This document shows, piece by piece, positions 7,574 to 14,677 of a stretch of 14,949 nt of DNA. Both the position numbers and the translations under genes were made by a program. The notes beneath the pieces were generated by a model. The model made no database searches, was not told the DNA's origin, and was given only the letters and a program-made list of their open reading frames with translations. The DNA is from an uncultured Bacteroidales bacterium. Lineage in GTDB: Bacteria > Bacteroidota > Bacteroidia > Bacteroidales > UBA932. The stretch covers positions 1-14,949 of the forward strand of contig CALEJC010000121.1 of the NCBI GenBank assembly GCA_937898205.1, read 5' to 3'. Within the stretch, counting starts at the first letter, position 1; the number at the start of each line of letters is the position of its first letter.

Positions 7574-8604
7574 CGTCCCAGATCGATTTTAAAACCGGGG
7601 ATGAGAGTACCGCCGTCCCACTCTTCTGCCAGACGAAGCAGAAGTTCTGTCAGATATGTGTATCTTTCAAATGGTTGAGACGCGAGTTCCTTCAGGCAAG
7701 AAAGTGCCGTAGGGATGCAATCGATGAAGAGCTGCTTGCGCTCCACGATGCCACGGTAGCCATAGGCACCCATCTCCTGAAGCAGACGCACCAGAGTAAT
7801 CAAGCGGTATTTTGTATAAAAAGCCTTCTCATCCACAGGGACAAAGTTGGAGAGGGATTTGATGTATACCTCCTCAAGGCTGCGACGCAACTCTGAAGGG
7901 AAATGTGTGCCTGCATTCCAGAGGAACGATGCAAGATCATACTGCACGGGGCCCCTGCGGCCACCCTGGAAATCAATGAAACAAGGCTCGCCATCCTTGA
8001 TCATCACATTGCGCGCCTGGAAATCGCGATACATAAATGTATCTCCCTCAAAATCAAGTGAGTCCTCAACCAGCCTGTCATAATCATCCTGAAGCTTTAT
8101 CTCATTGAAATCAAGAGTTGTGAGCTTGAGGAAATCATATTTGAAATAGTTGATGTCGAAGTTGACCATCCGGGCATTGAATTCCCTGTCCGGAAAACAC
8201 ACATCCCAATCAAGACCCTTACCCACTTTAAACTGCACCGCCGGAAGAAGAGCAAGAGTATCATGGAGATAATCCAGCTGCTGCTGGGTATATGAAGCAT
8301 CGGAGATATTGGGTTTGAGGATTTCAAACAACTGGCCGTCTCCCAGATCTTCCTGGATGTAACACATCATATCCTCTGTCCGGGCATAGATAGCCGGAGC
8401 ATGCAGCCCTTCAGCATTAAACTTCTGAGCTATTGTGAGAAATGCGTTATTTTCAGCATAGTTGGTGCCCACACATCCGATTACGGTTCCTCCCTCTCCA
8501 CTGATGCGATAATACTTCCTCGCACTTCCTGAGAGAGGCAATAAAGTGCACACGTCGGCATCACAGCCGGACCAATCTTTGTAGAGTTGCTTGAGTCTTT
8601 CCAT
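7570..8604 (-). CDS. amgK: AmgK-like anomeric MurNAc/GlcNAc kinase (APH-fold phosphotransferase)
   Basis: A 344-residue aminoglycoside-phosphotransferase-fold kinase, typical AmgK length. The catalytic loop reads MYRDFQARN (D194, N199), the metal-binding aspartate is D211 in FIDFQGG, and YDLAS (D223) follows. SGSARKYYRI (25-34) is the N-lobe strand-loop seen in this group. AmgK phosphorylates MurNAc (and GlcNAc) at the anomeric carbon, yielding the substrate for MurU, so the two genes form a MurNAc salvage route that bypasses de novo UDP-MurNAc synthesis and its fosfomycin-sensitive MurA step. It is the first gene of the minus-strand operon and its stop overlaps the murU start as ATGA. A plausible promoter lies 21 to 48 bases upstream. 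Related APH-fold kinases for other sugars are the main alternative; the murU neighbour argues against that. Confidence 0.82.
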   Translation of the reverse strand: MERLKQLYKDWSGCDADVCTLLPLSGSARKYYRISGEGGTVIGCVGTNYAENNAFLTIAQKFNAEGLHAPAIYARTEDMMCYIQEDLGDGQLFEILKPNISDASYTQQQLDYLHDTLALLPAVQFKVGKGLDWDVCFPDREFNARMVNFDINYFKYDFLKLTTLDFNEIKLQDDYDRLVEDSLDFEGDTFMYRDFQARNVMIKDGEPCFIDFQGGRRGPVQYDLASFLWNAGTHFPSELRRSLEEVYIKSLSNFVPVDEKAFYTKYRLITLVRLLQEMGAYGYRGIVERKQLFIDCIPTALSCLKELASQPFERYTYLTELLLRLAEEWDGGTLIPGFKIDLGR

Positions 8605-8624
8605 TGTCTATTGTTTATTCCCTA

Positions 8625-8652
8625 CTAAAGTAAGCATATTTTTGCTAGCAAA
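8625..8652 (-). promoter_or_regulatory. Putative Bacteroidetes-type promoter of amgK-murU
   Basis: Read on the minus strand, TTTG (8652-8649) precedes TACTTTAG (8632-8625), one mismatch from the -7 consensus TAnnTTTG, with 20 bases between the starts of the two boxes, close to normal for this promoter type. The predicted leader before the ATG at 8604 is about 14 bases. The -33 box lies in one arm of the palindrome at 8639-8654. Confidence 0.5.
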
Positions 8653-8654
8653 AA
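8639..8654. repeat. Perfect 16-bp palindrome between divergent promoters
   Basis: TTTTTGCTAGCAAAAA is a perfect inverted repeat centred between 8646 and 8647. Its two arms contain TTTG on the plus strand (8641-8644) and on the minus strand (8652-8649), i.e. the putative -33 boxes of the porin promoter and the amgK promoter. It could be an operator for a dimeric regulator, or simply a symmetric arrangement of two -33 boxes around CTAG. Confidence 0.6.
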
Positions 8655-8667
8655 AATATTATCTTTG
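8641..8667 (+). promoter_or_regulatory. Putative Bacteroidetes-type promoter of the porin gene
   Basis: TATCTTTG at 8660-8667 is an exact match to the Bacteroidetes -7 consensus TAnnTTTG. TTTG at 8641-8644 is the candidate -33 box, 19 bases start to start, which is slightly short. Transcription would begin near 8672, only a few bases before the ATG at 8678, so the mRNA would be almost leaderless. This box also decides the start codon: the open frame reaches back to 8591, but that upstream part would not be transcribed from here. Confidence 0.65.
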
Positions 8668-8677
8668 TAAGTTGGAG

Positions 8678-11149
8678 ATGAAAAAGTGGTCTCGCATATT
8701 ATTTCCCCTGGCAGTGATGGCTATCACCACTGCAGGTGCGATGGATCTATCCCACTCAGCCGTCGGGAGCAGGAAGCCTGTTGAGATCAGCCCTGCCAAA
8801 GATACGGTCATATATCCGATGTATGCCTATCGCAAGTTTGCCGACACCAGCGCCGTGGTGGTTGACAGCAGCAAAGAAGAATATGTAGAGATATATGACA
8901 GCCTGGTCAGCAAGCTCTCGCCTCGTGACTCTCTCAAAGCCCTGCTTGACTCTTCTCTCTGGCCCAAGCTGGACTCAATCTACCTTGCCGACTCCACAGC
9001 ACGTGCAAAGGCAAAGTTTGAAGCATGGTACAACTCTCTGTCAAAAGATGAGAGGAAGTCCTATGATGCTGAGCAGAAGGCCAAGATCAAGATGGCTCGC
9101 GCAGACTCTATCAGAGAAGCCAAACAGAAAGCACAAGACATCAAAGACAGCATCCTGGCAGAAGTACCACGCATCCTGGAGACCTATGCACTGCCGGATT
9201 CGATGCACTATAAACGCATCATTACCTGGACTGTGGACCAAGACTTCCACAAGATCGACGCTGCAGTACCGGACACTTCATATAACTACTGGTACAACGA
9301 CTACCCTATCTTCAGAAACGACGTCAATGCGACATGGCTGGGCATCTCCGGATCGCCGGCTCAGTACTATGACTTCTTCAAAAGAGGAGATGGCGAGAAG
9401 GTAGAGTTTTACAAGGCGCTTGAGCCTTGGTCATATAACCCAAATACCCTTCCTCACTACAACACCAAGAACCCTTATACGGAGCTTTCATATTTCGGAA
9501 CTCTCTTTGCCAAGGACGAGAAGGTTTCAGACAACCTCCACCTCTTTACCACTCAGAACATCACTCCTGAGTTTAATTTCTCGTTGCTGTTCAACAGGTT
9601 TGGAGGAGAAGGCATGTTGAAAAACGAAGCGACAATCAACAAGACCTCTGTCGTGCAGGCCAACTACCTGGGCAAGAAATATACTATGCATGCCGGATAC
9701 ATCGGCAACACCCTTTCCCTTCAGGAAAACGGAGGCATCGTGGACAACAAATGGATCAGAGATACCACAGTAGACTCTCGAGAGATCGCTGTGGCTCTCA
9801 ACAACGCCAAGTCCAAAGTCAAGAAAAACACATTCTTCCTGGACCAGCAATTGAGGATTCCTTTTAACTTCATCAATAAGATCAAAGCCAGACGCGACAC
9901 AAATTTTGTCGTTGACACCCTAAACCTTGACAGGGACATCACTACCGCTTTCATCGGTCATAGCAGTGAACTTTCTACCTATACCAGAAAATACGAAGAC
10001 CAGATCGGAGAGAATGACGTCTACGGCAGAGAGTTCTATCGGGACGTATTTAACTACAACAACACCCGGACAGCCGACTCGATGAGAGTGATGAAGCTTG
10101 ACAACAAGTTCTTCATCAGGCTGCAACCTTGGTCAGACGAGGCAATCATCTCCAAACTTGATGTCGGAGTGGGCGACTACCTCTTAAACTACTATAACCC
10201 TGATCCAAACAGCACAGGCAATATCACCCAGAACAATGTTTATGTCTATGCCGGAGCAGAAGGCCAGCTTAGAAACAACTTCTACTGGGATGCAAAGACA
10301 AGATTTGTCCTCTTGGGTCACGATGCTGCCGATTTCAGTGTTGAAGCCAACGGAAGGCTTCAGTTCTTCCCATTCAGGCGTGCAAAGAAGAGCCCGCTAG
10401 GCTTGAATCTTCATTTTGAGAGCAATCTTGTCGAGCCTACTTTCTACGAGCAGAACATCTATGCCAACCACTTCAACTGGAACAACGATTTCGGCAAGGT
10501 CTCTACCACCATCGCACAAGGCGATTTTGATATCCCTCATTGGGACTTGAACTTCGGAGTGGGCTATGCCCTGCTCGGCAACAGGCTGTACTACGATGCC
10601 AGCGGCATCATCCAGCAGCATAAAGCCGCAATGAGCGTAATCAGCGCAAATCTAAGCAAAAAGATAAAGTTGGGGCCTCTGCATTTAGACAACAGAGCCC
10701 TCATGCAGTTCTCTTCCAACAACGAAGTGCTGCCACTACCTACACTTGCTCTCAATCTCAGGTACTATATCGAGTTTGTCGTTCAGAAGGACGCATCAAA
10801 GACTAAAGATATCATGACCATGCAGATTGGTGCAAACGCATTCTACAACAGCAAGTGGAACTCTCCAAGTTGGAACCCTAATCTAGGTGTTTTCTATAAT
10901 CAAAACGAGCGTCTCTACAACAACGGACCATACTTTGACATCTTTGTCAATGTCCAGTGGAAGAGAGCTTGTATCTTCCTGAAATATCAAAATGCCGGAG
11001 GCGGATGGCCGATGAAGAAGTTTGACTTCTTCAGTTCTGACAATCGCATCGTAACCACCAATGGTATGGATGGATTTAAGATCGGTATCTACTGGCCGTT
11101 CTATGCTCAACCTACAGGATTGCCGGGGCCGCCACCATCTAATGATTAA
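8678..11149 (+). CDS. Putative outer-membrane porin (Porin_10-like)
   Basis: An 823-residue outer-membrane protein of the Bacteroidetes putative-porin type (Porin_10). I place the start at 8678 because MKKWSRILFPLAVMAITTAG is a clean signal peptide (cleavage near AGA-MD) and a consensus promoter lies just upstream; the 29 residues encoded from an ATG at 8591 have no such character. Residues 82-170 are highly charged and helical (rich in K, D, E, S and A). From about 205 onward the protein alternates aromatic and polar residues as in beta-barrel strands, with family-like stretches such as TLPHYNTKNPYTELSYFGT and LHLFTTQN, and it ends in a strand-like KIGIYWPFYAQP segment and a proline-rich tail. 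It probably forms a diffusion channel; the solute is unknown. It is followed six bases later by the transglycosylase gene and divides the control region with amgK-murU. Confidence 0.8.
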   Translation: MKKWSRILFPLAVMAITTAGAMDLSHSAVGSRKPVEISPAKDTVIYPMYAYRKFADTSAVVVDSSKEEYVEIYDSLVSKLSPRDSLKALLDSSLWPKLDSIYLADSTARAKAKFEAWYNSLSKDERKSYDAEQKAKIKMARADSIREAKQKAQDIKDSILAEVPRILETYALPDSMHYKRIITWTVDQDFHKIDAAVPDTSYNYWYNDYPIFRNDVNATWLGISGSPAQYYDFFKRGDGEKVEFYKALEPWSYNPNTLPHYNTKNPYTELSYFGTLFAKDEKVSDNLHLFTTQNITPEFNFSLLFNRFGGEGMLKNEATINKTSVVQANYLGKKYTMHAGYIGNTLSLQENGGIVDNKWIRDTTVDSREIAVALNNAKSKVKKNTFFLDQQLRIPFNFINKIKARRDTNFVVDTLNLDRDITTAFIGHSSELSTYTRKYEDQIGENDVYGREFYRDVFNYNNTRTADSMRVMKLDNKFFIRLQPWSDEAIISKLDVGVGDYLLNYYNPDPNSTGNITQNNVYVYAGAEGQLRNNFYWDAKTRFVLLGHDAADFSVEANGRLQFFPFRRAKKSPLGLNLHFESNLVEPTFYEQNIYANHFNWNNDFGKVSTTIAQGDFDIPHWDLNFGVGYALLGNRLYYDASGIIQQHKAAMSVISANLSKKIKLGPLHLDNRALMQFSSNNEVLPLPTLALNLRYYIEFVVQKDASKTKDIMTMQIGANAFYNSKWNSPSWNPNLGVFYNQNERLYNNGPYFDIFVNVQWKRACIFLKYQNAGGGWPMKKFDFFSSDNRIVTTNGMDGFKIGIYWPFYAQPTGLPGPPPSND

Positions 11150-11155
11150 TCATTA
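11140..11155. repeat. Perfect 16-bp palindrome at the porin-transglycosylase junction
   Basis: TAATGATTAATCATTA covers the last porin codons and stop and ends one base before the ATG of the next gene. The RNA hairpin would have about 6-7 A/U-rich base pairs and no U-tract, so it is not a convincing terminator. It might affect translation of the second gene or be chance in AT-rich sequence. Confidence 0.4.
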
Positions 11156-12205
11156 ATGAACAAGCCCAACAAAGCTTCAATAGTTGTACTCACCCTGGCG
11201 GGGATGATTATTATAGGAAGTTTTATTTCCTCGCTTCTTGTATCAAGGCAAGAAACGGACATCGAGTATAGAGCTCACACTCGATGTGTGCTTGAGTTTG
11301 ACAAAAACATCAATACCACCAGATCTCTAATCGTCGGATATAATTATCACCTGGTCAAGGAATATGCCGCCTATGCACAACAAAGCGTCGACATCAGCCT
11401 CACAAGCCACAAAAATGCTTCCTATGTCGATTCGCTCAAGGCCGGAGCCATCGACCTGCTTGTAATGAGCATAAATGACGCGATGAACGTAGATAGTGTC
11501 CTTTTTGTCGGGCCGATCGATGATGTGAGCATGTGGTTGATGAGACTCGACGATGAGAAGCACAAGAAACAGGTTTTGGAATGGCTTGAGCAGCACAGCA
11601 ATAAACCTGATTACCATAAGACAAGAGACTTGTATATTCAGAGGTTTTCTCCTTTCCGGTCAAAAAGAAGGACAGAGATCAGCCCCTATGACAGCATCAT
11701 TAAAGTCTATGCCGACACACTCAGGATTGACTGGCGCCTGCTGGCAGCTGTGGTGTATAAAGAATCCCGCTTCCACATAGAAGCCCGCTCAAGCAGAGGA
11801 GCAAGCGGACTGATGCAGATGATGCCTCGCACAGCAAGGCATCACAATGTCCCCGATCCTCTTGATCCTGAGCACAATATCAGAGGCGGAGCAGAGCACT
11901 TGGGCGAGCTGATGCACATCTACAGAAACATCGGAGCCAACAACGAAGAGAGCTTCAAATACAGCTTGGCAGCCTATAATGCCGGCATAGGGCGCATCCG
12001 TGATGTGATCAATGTCGCAAGGAAAAACGAAATCTCGACAGGATATTGGGAAAATATGGCAGAGCTTGTTATCCCGGAGATGAGGGACAGTTCCAAGATT
12101 GACACCAGCATAGTGAAATTTGGCACATTCAAGGGTCTGGAAACCATCGCCTATGTGGACAACATCATGACAATCTACGAAGAGTTCAAGCGCATCTGCC
12201 CGTAA
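11156..12205 (+). CDS. MltF-like membrane-anchored lytic transglycosylase
   Basis: A 349-residue protein with an N-terminal membrane anchor (about 8-30, no lipobox cysteine), a middle region (about 44-145) resembling a reduced solute-binding-protein domain, and a C-terminal soluble lytic transglycosylase (SLT, lysozyme-like) domain from about 178. The SLT domain has the catalytic glutamate E203 in ESRF, the GASGLMQMMPRTA motif (215-227) and AAYNAGIGR (272-280). It would cleave the MurNAc-GlcNAc bond of peptidoglycan in the periplasm, forming 1,6-anhydro-MurNAc ends. MltF of E. coli has the same order of domains, but its regulatory domain is about twice as long. It lies six bases after the porin gene and probably shares its promoter. 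Confidence 0.88.
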   Translation: MNKPNKASIVVLTLAGMIIIGSFISSLLVSRQETDIEYRAHTRCVLEFDKNINTTRSLIVGYNYHLVKEYAAYAQQSVDISLTSHKNASYVDSLKAGAIDLLVMSINDAMNVDSVLFVGPIDDVSMWLMRLDDEKHKKQVLEWLEQHSNKPDYHKTRDLYIQRFSPFRSKRRTEISPYDSIIKVYADTLRIDWRLLAAVVYKESRFHIEARSSRGASGLMQMMPRTARHHNVPDPLDPEHNIRGGAEHLGELMHIYRNIGANNEESFKYSLAAYNAGIGRIRDVINVARKNEISTGYWENMAELVIPEMRDSSKIDTSIVKFGTFKGLETIAYVDNIMTIYEEFKRICP

Positions 12206-12223
12206 TCCTAGTTTATATATTCT

Positions 12224-12234
12224 TATTATCTTTG
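12224..12234 (+). promoter_or_regulatory. Putative promoter -7 box before the SRPBCC-like gene
   Basis: TATTATCTTTG contains an exact TAnnTTTG (12227-12234). No good TTTG -33 box is visible upstream (only TTTA at 12212). The 22 bases to the ATG at 12257 are A-rich (ATTAATATAAAACAAT), as in Bacteroidetes leaders lacking a Shine-Dalgarno sequence. The 51-base gap 12206-12256 shows no terminator hairpin. Confidence 0.6.
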
Positions 12235-12256
12235 CAGTCCATTAATATAAAACAAT

Positions 12257-12694
12257 ATGACAGCTCATTATACAAGTAAACATGGTTTGGTTTCCAAAAT
12301 GCCGGAAGAGTTATATATGGCATTTTGCGACATGCGCAATTTTTCCAGCATAATGCCGGCGAAGATCGACGCAGAAGTTACTGCCGACTACAATAATTTA
12401 AGCATTACGGTACAAGGATTTAAAGTCAGCGTGAGAGTTGATGACCGCGTGCCATATTCCATCATCCGCATCGGCAGTGCAGAGTCCCCTATTGAGTTTG
12501 TAGGTGTGCTCCACTTTGATCGCCCCGAGATCCCATGTAAAACAGATTTCTGGATTGAGCTTGATGCCAATATCAACTTCATGATGAAGACTATGCTTGG
12601 CTCAAAAATCCAGAACGCTCTTGACAAGGCAGTAGATACACTTGTGGATATTTCTGAGGGCAAGATGCCCAACGTCCCAAATGACTTTGTCTAA
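12257..12694 (+). CDS. SRPBCC-like (START/polyketide-cyclase fold) small protein
   Basis: A 145-residue cytoplasmic protein with no signal peptide or membrane helix. The layout resembles the Bacteroidales SRPBCC-type conserved proteins: an N-terminal strand and paired helices (VSKMPEELYMAFCDMRNFSS), a run of beta strands (DNNLS-like, GFKVSVRVDDRVPYSIIRIG, FWIELDANINFMMKT) and a long amphipathic C-terminal helix (IQNALDKAVDTLVDIS). Members of this fold bind hydrophobic ligands in the cleft between the sheet and the last helix; no ligand or enzymatic residue can be named here. The family call comes from pattern only. Its stop overlaps the next start (TAATG), so it is probably coupled to the rRNA methyltransferase gene. 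Confidence 0.6.
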   Translation: MTAHYTSKHGLVSKMPEELYMAFCDMRNFSSIMPAKIDAEVTADYNNLSITVQGFKVSVRVDDRVPYSIIRIGSAESPIEFVGVLHFDRPEIPCKTDFWIELDANINFMMKTMLGSKIQNALDKAVDTLVDISEGKMPNVPNDFV

Positions 12695-13836
12695 TGTCTG
12701 AGGCTTCTGTTTCGATAAGACTTAACCCATTTAAAGGATCTGATGGTCCCGAAGGGCAACTTGTGCCGTGGAACCACCATGCACGATTGTTATCAGAACG
12801 CCCAAGCTTTACTCTTGACCCGCTATTTCACGCCGGATGCTACTATGTGCAGGACAGCTCGGCGATGTATGTGGGCCATGTCTTCAGAAAGATTATCGAC
12901 TCGATGGGTTTTGCCAGGGGCGGGCTGAAGGTCCTTGACCTTTGCGCCGCGCCGGGTGGCAAAACCACCGACCTTGCCTGCTCTCTGAGGGAGAGGCTGG
13001 GAGACGATTTCCTCCTCGTCAGCAACGAAGTGATGAAGGCCCGCGCAGCAGTCCTTAGCGACAACGTGGCACTCTGGGGCGACCCCAATGTGGCTGTGTG
13101 CTCGTGTGACCCTGCTGCATTTGCGCAGCTGGAAGGTTTCTTTGACGTAGTTGTTGCCGATGTGCCATGTAGCGGAGAAGGCATGTTCCGCAAGGATCCG
13201 CGAGCTGTCCAGGAATGGAGTCCGGAGGTGGTCGAGCTCTGCTGTGCGAGGCAGAAACGCATCCTTGCCGACATGTGGGCTTCGCTCAAAGAAGGCGGAG
13301 TGCTGATATATTCGACTTGCACCTACGAGCCATGTGAGAACGACGATAACCTGCTCTGGGCCGCACAGAATCTGGGAGGCGAGATCATTGCTCCTGAAGA
13401 TGAGTTTTCCGCCCACGGGGTAGAGCTCACAGAACACGGATACCTGCTGAAGGCAGGAGTTGTGCCGGGCGAAGGACAATGGGTGGGAGCGCTTGTCAAG
13501 ACAGCCACACAACGCGAGAAGAAGCATTGCAGCATCGAGACACTACGTCCGATCAGGCACGGCATTGAAAAAGGCACATACAAAGGCAAGGATTTCATCC
13601 CCAATGCTGACTATGCGTTATCCATCGACTTTGACAGAAACGCCTATCCCCTTGTAGATGTGGACCTTCCGACCGCTCTCAAGTTTCTGCACAGAGACAG
13701 TTTCCCCATCCCCGGGGCAGAGCTGGGATATAACGTGATCTGCTATCAGGGACATCCTTTGGGCTTTGTAAAAAACATAGGTCAGAGATGCAACAACCTC
13801 CTTCCAAAAGGCAGGCGGATTTTAATGAATGTTTAA
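12694..13836 (+). CDS. rsmF: RsmF-like rRNA (cytosine-C5) methyltransferase, N-terminally short
   Basis: A 380-residue SAM-dependent RNA m5C methyltransferase of the NOL1/NOP2/Sun type, here closest to RsmF. The SAM-binding motif is VLDLCAAPGGK (80-90). Motif IV is DVPCSGEGMFRKD (C159, for product release) and motif VI is STCTY (C209, the nucleophile). The C-terminal 90 residues, with FLHRDSF and LGFVKN, match the RsmF-specific RNA-binding tail. The protein begins almost directly at SIRLNPFK, the last strand of the usual N-terminal domain, so about 60 residues are missing relative to typical homologues. An in-frame TGA at 12682-12684 rules out a longer start. The ATG overlaps the preceding stop as TAATG. 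Expected to modify 16S rRNA in the cytoplasm. Confidence 0.85.
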   Translation: MSEASVSIRLNPFKGSDGPEGQLVPWNHHARLLSERPSFTLDPLFHAGCYYVQDSSAMYVGHVFRKIIDSMGFARGGLKVLDLCAAPGGKTTDLACSLRERLGDDFLLVSNEVMKARAAVLSDNVALWGDPNVAVCSCDPAAFAQLEGFFDVVVADVPCSGEGMFRKDPRAVQEWSPEVVELCCARQKRILADMWASLKEGGVLIYSTCTYEPCENDDNLLWAAQNLGGEIIAPEDEFSAHGVELTEHGYLLKAGVVPGEGQWVGALVKTATQREKKHCSIETLRPIRHGIEKGTYKGKDFIPNADYALSIDFDRNAYPLVDVDLPTALKFLHRDSFPIPGAELGYNVICYQGHPLGFVKNIGQRCNNLLPKGRRILMNV

Positions 13837-13843
13837 AAAGAAT

Positions 13844-14677
13844 ATGAAACGTTTATTTATACTTATTTCCTTTATCACTTTGGGCTTGACTGTTCAGGCT
13901 CAGACCAGAGATCATAAGGCCGATTACGAGAGACAGGTGCGCATGATGGGCATCGCCGGACTTGGAGTGGACTCCATCATCAACCGCTGGGCAGAAGATG
14001 ATCCGGATAACACCGATATGCTCACAGCAAGATTTAACTATGACTTCGTCAAAGCTCAGAGCAACAATGTCATCACATTGAATCAGAAGAAGTACCTCGG
14101 TAAGGCGCCGGTCATGACGCTCAAGGATTCCCTCGGCAATGACGTATACTATTTTGAAGATATCCTGTTTGACGACGAGTTGGTGGGATCTTCTCTAAAA
14201 GCAATAGACAAAGCCATCAACCTCAAGCCAGGCGAGTTGAGATATAGGATCAGCAAGATTTCCGCCCTGATGATGTATGAAAAAGAGAGCCCGGACCTCG
14301 CAGTAGCACAGATCAACGAGCTCATTGACCTTGACAAAACCACGGAATGGACTTTTGATGGAGAAAAAGCAGACAGCGAGCTATTCTGCCAGGTAATCGG
14401 AGAATATTGCGTCAACCTTTTCCAGATCGCAAGCCCTGCATCTTTTGAGTACTTCCTTGCTATTTCAGAGAAGATGTCAAAGCTTTTCCCTAAGAACACT
14501 GTGTTTATCAATAATATCGGTTCTTACTGGCAGGTAGCTAAAAAGGACAATAAAAAAGCAGCCAGATTCTACAAAAAGGCATTAAAAATCGATCCTGAAG
14601 ACTATGCTGCAACAAAAAATATGAAGATCATCGAAGCTTCTAACGCTGCTTCACGCTCAAAGAAGGGTCGATCTTAG
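13844..14677 (+). CDS. Exported TPR-like protein
   Basis: About 277 residues from the ATG at 13844, chosen because MKRLFILISFITLGLTVQAQ is a compact signal peptide (cleavage near VQA-QT) preceded by an A-rich AAAAAG stretch; an ATG at 13829 would add five residues and overlap the rsmF stop. The mature part is helical. The best TPR unit is near the C-terminus (NNIGSYWQVAKKDNKKAARFYKKALKIDPEDYAATKNM), with weaker ones around the segment SLKAIDKAINLKPGELRYRI. No catalytic motif is seen. It is likely a periplasmic scaffold. Its last 38 bases overlap the opposing permease gene. The role is unknown. Confidence 0.78.
   Translation: MKRLFILISFITLGLTVQAQTRDHKADYERQVRMMGIAGLGVDSIINRWAEDDPDNTDMLTARFNYDFVKAQSNNVITLNQKKYLGKAPVMTLKDSLGNDVYYFEDILFDDELVGSSLKAIDKAINLKPGELRYRISKISALMMYEKESPDLAVAQINELIDLDKTTEWTFDGEKADSELFCQVIGEYCVNLFQIASPASFEYFLAISEKMSKLFPKNTVFINNIGSYWQVAKKDNKKAARFYKKALKIDPEDYAATKNMKIIEASNAASRSKKGRS

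Noticed and set aside
7082..7678. 198-codon open frame on the plus strand, antisense to murU
   Set aside because: It lies opposite a gene with complete catalytic motifs; its translation has no recognisable domain, it is cysteine/serine/histidine-rich in the way of antisense frames, and no promoter or ribosome-binding site is seen.
8591..8677. Upstream ATG extending the porin by 29 residues
   Set aside because: It overlaps the start of amgK and the predicted promoters, and would place a non-signal sequence ahead of a good signal peptide.
12823..13527. 234-codon open frame on the minus strand, antisense to rsmF
   Set aside because: It mirrors a conserved methyltransferase gene; the length is explained by codon bias of the sense strand, and no family features are visible.
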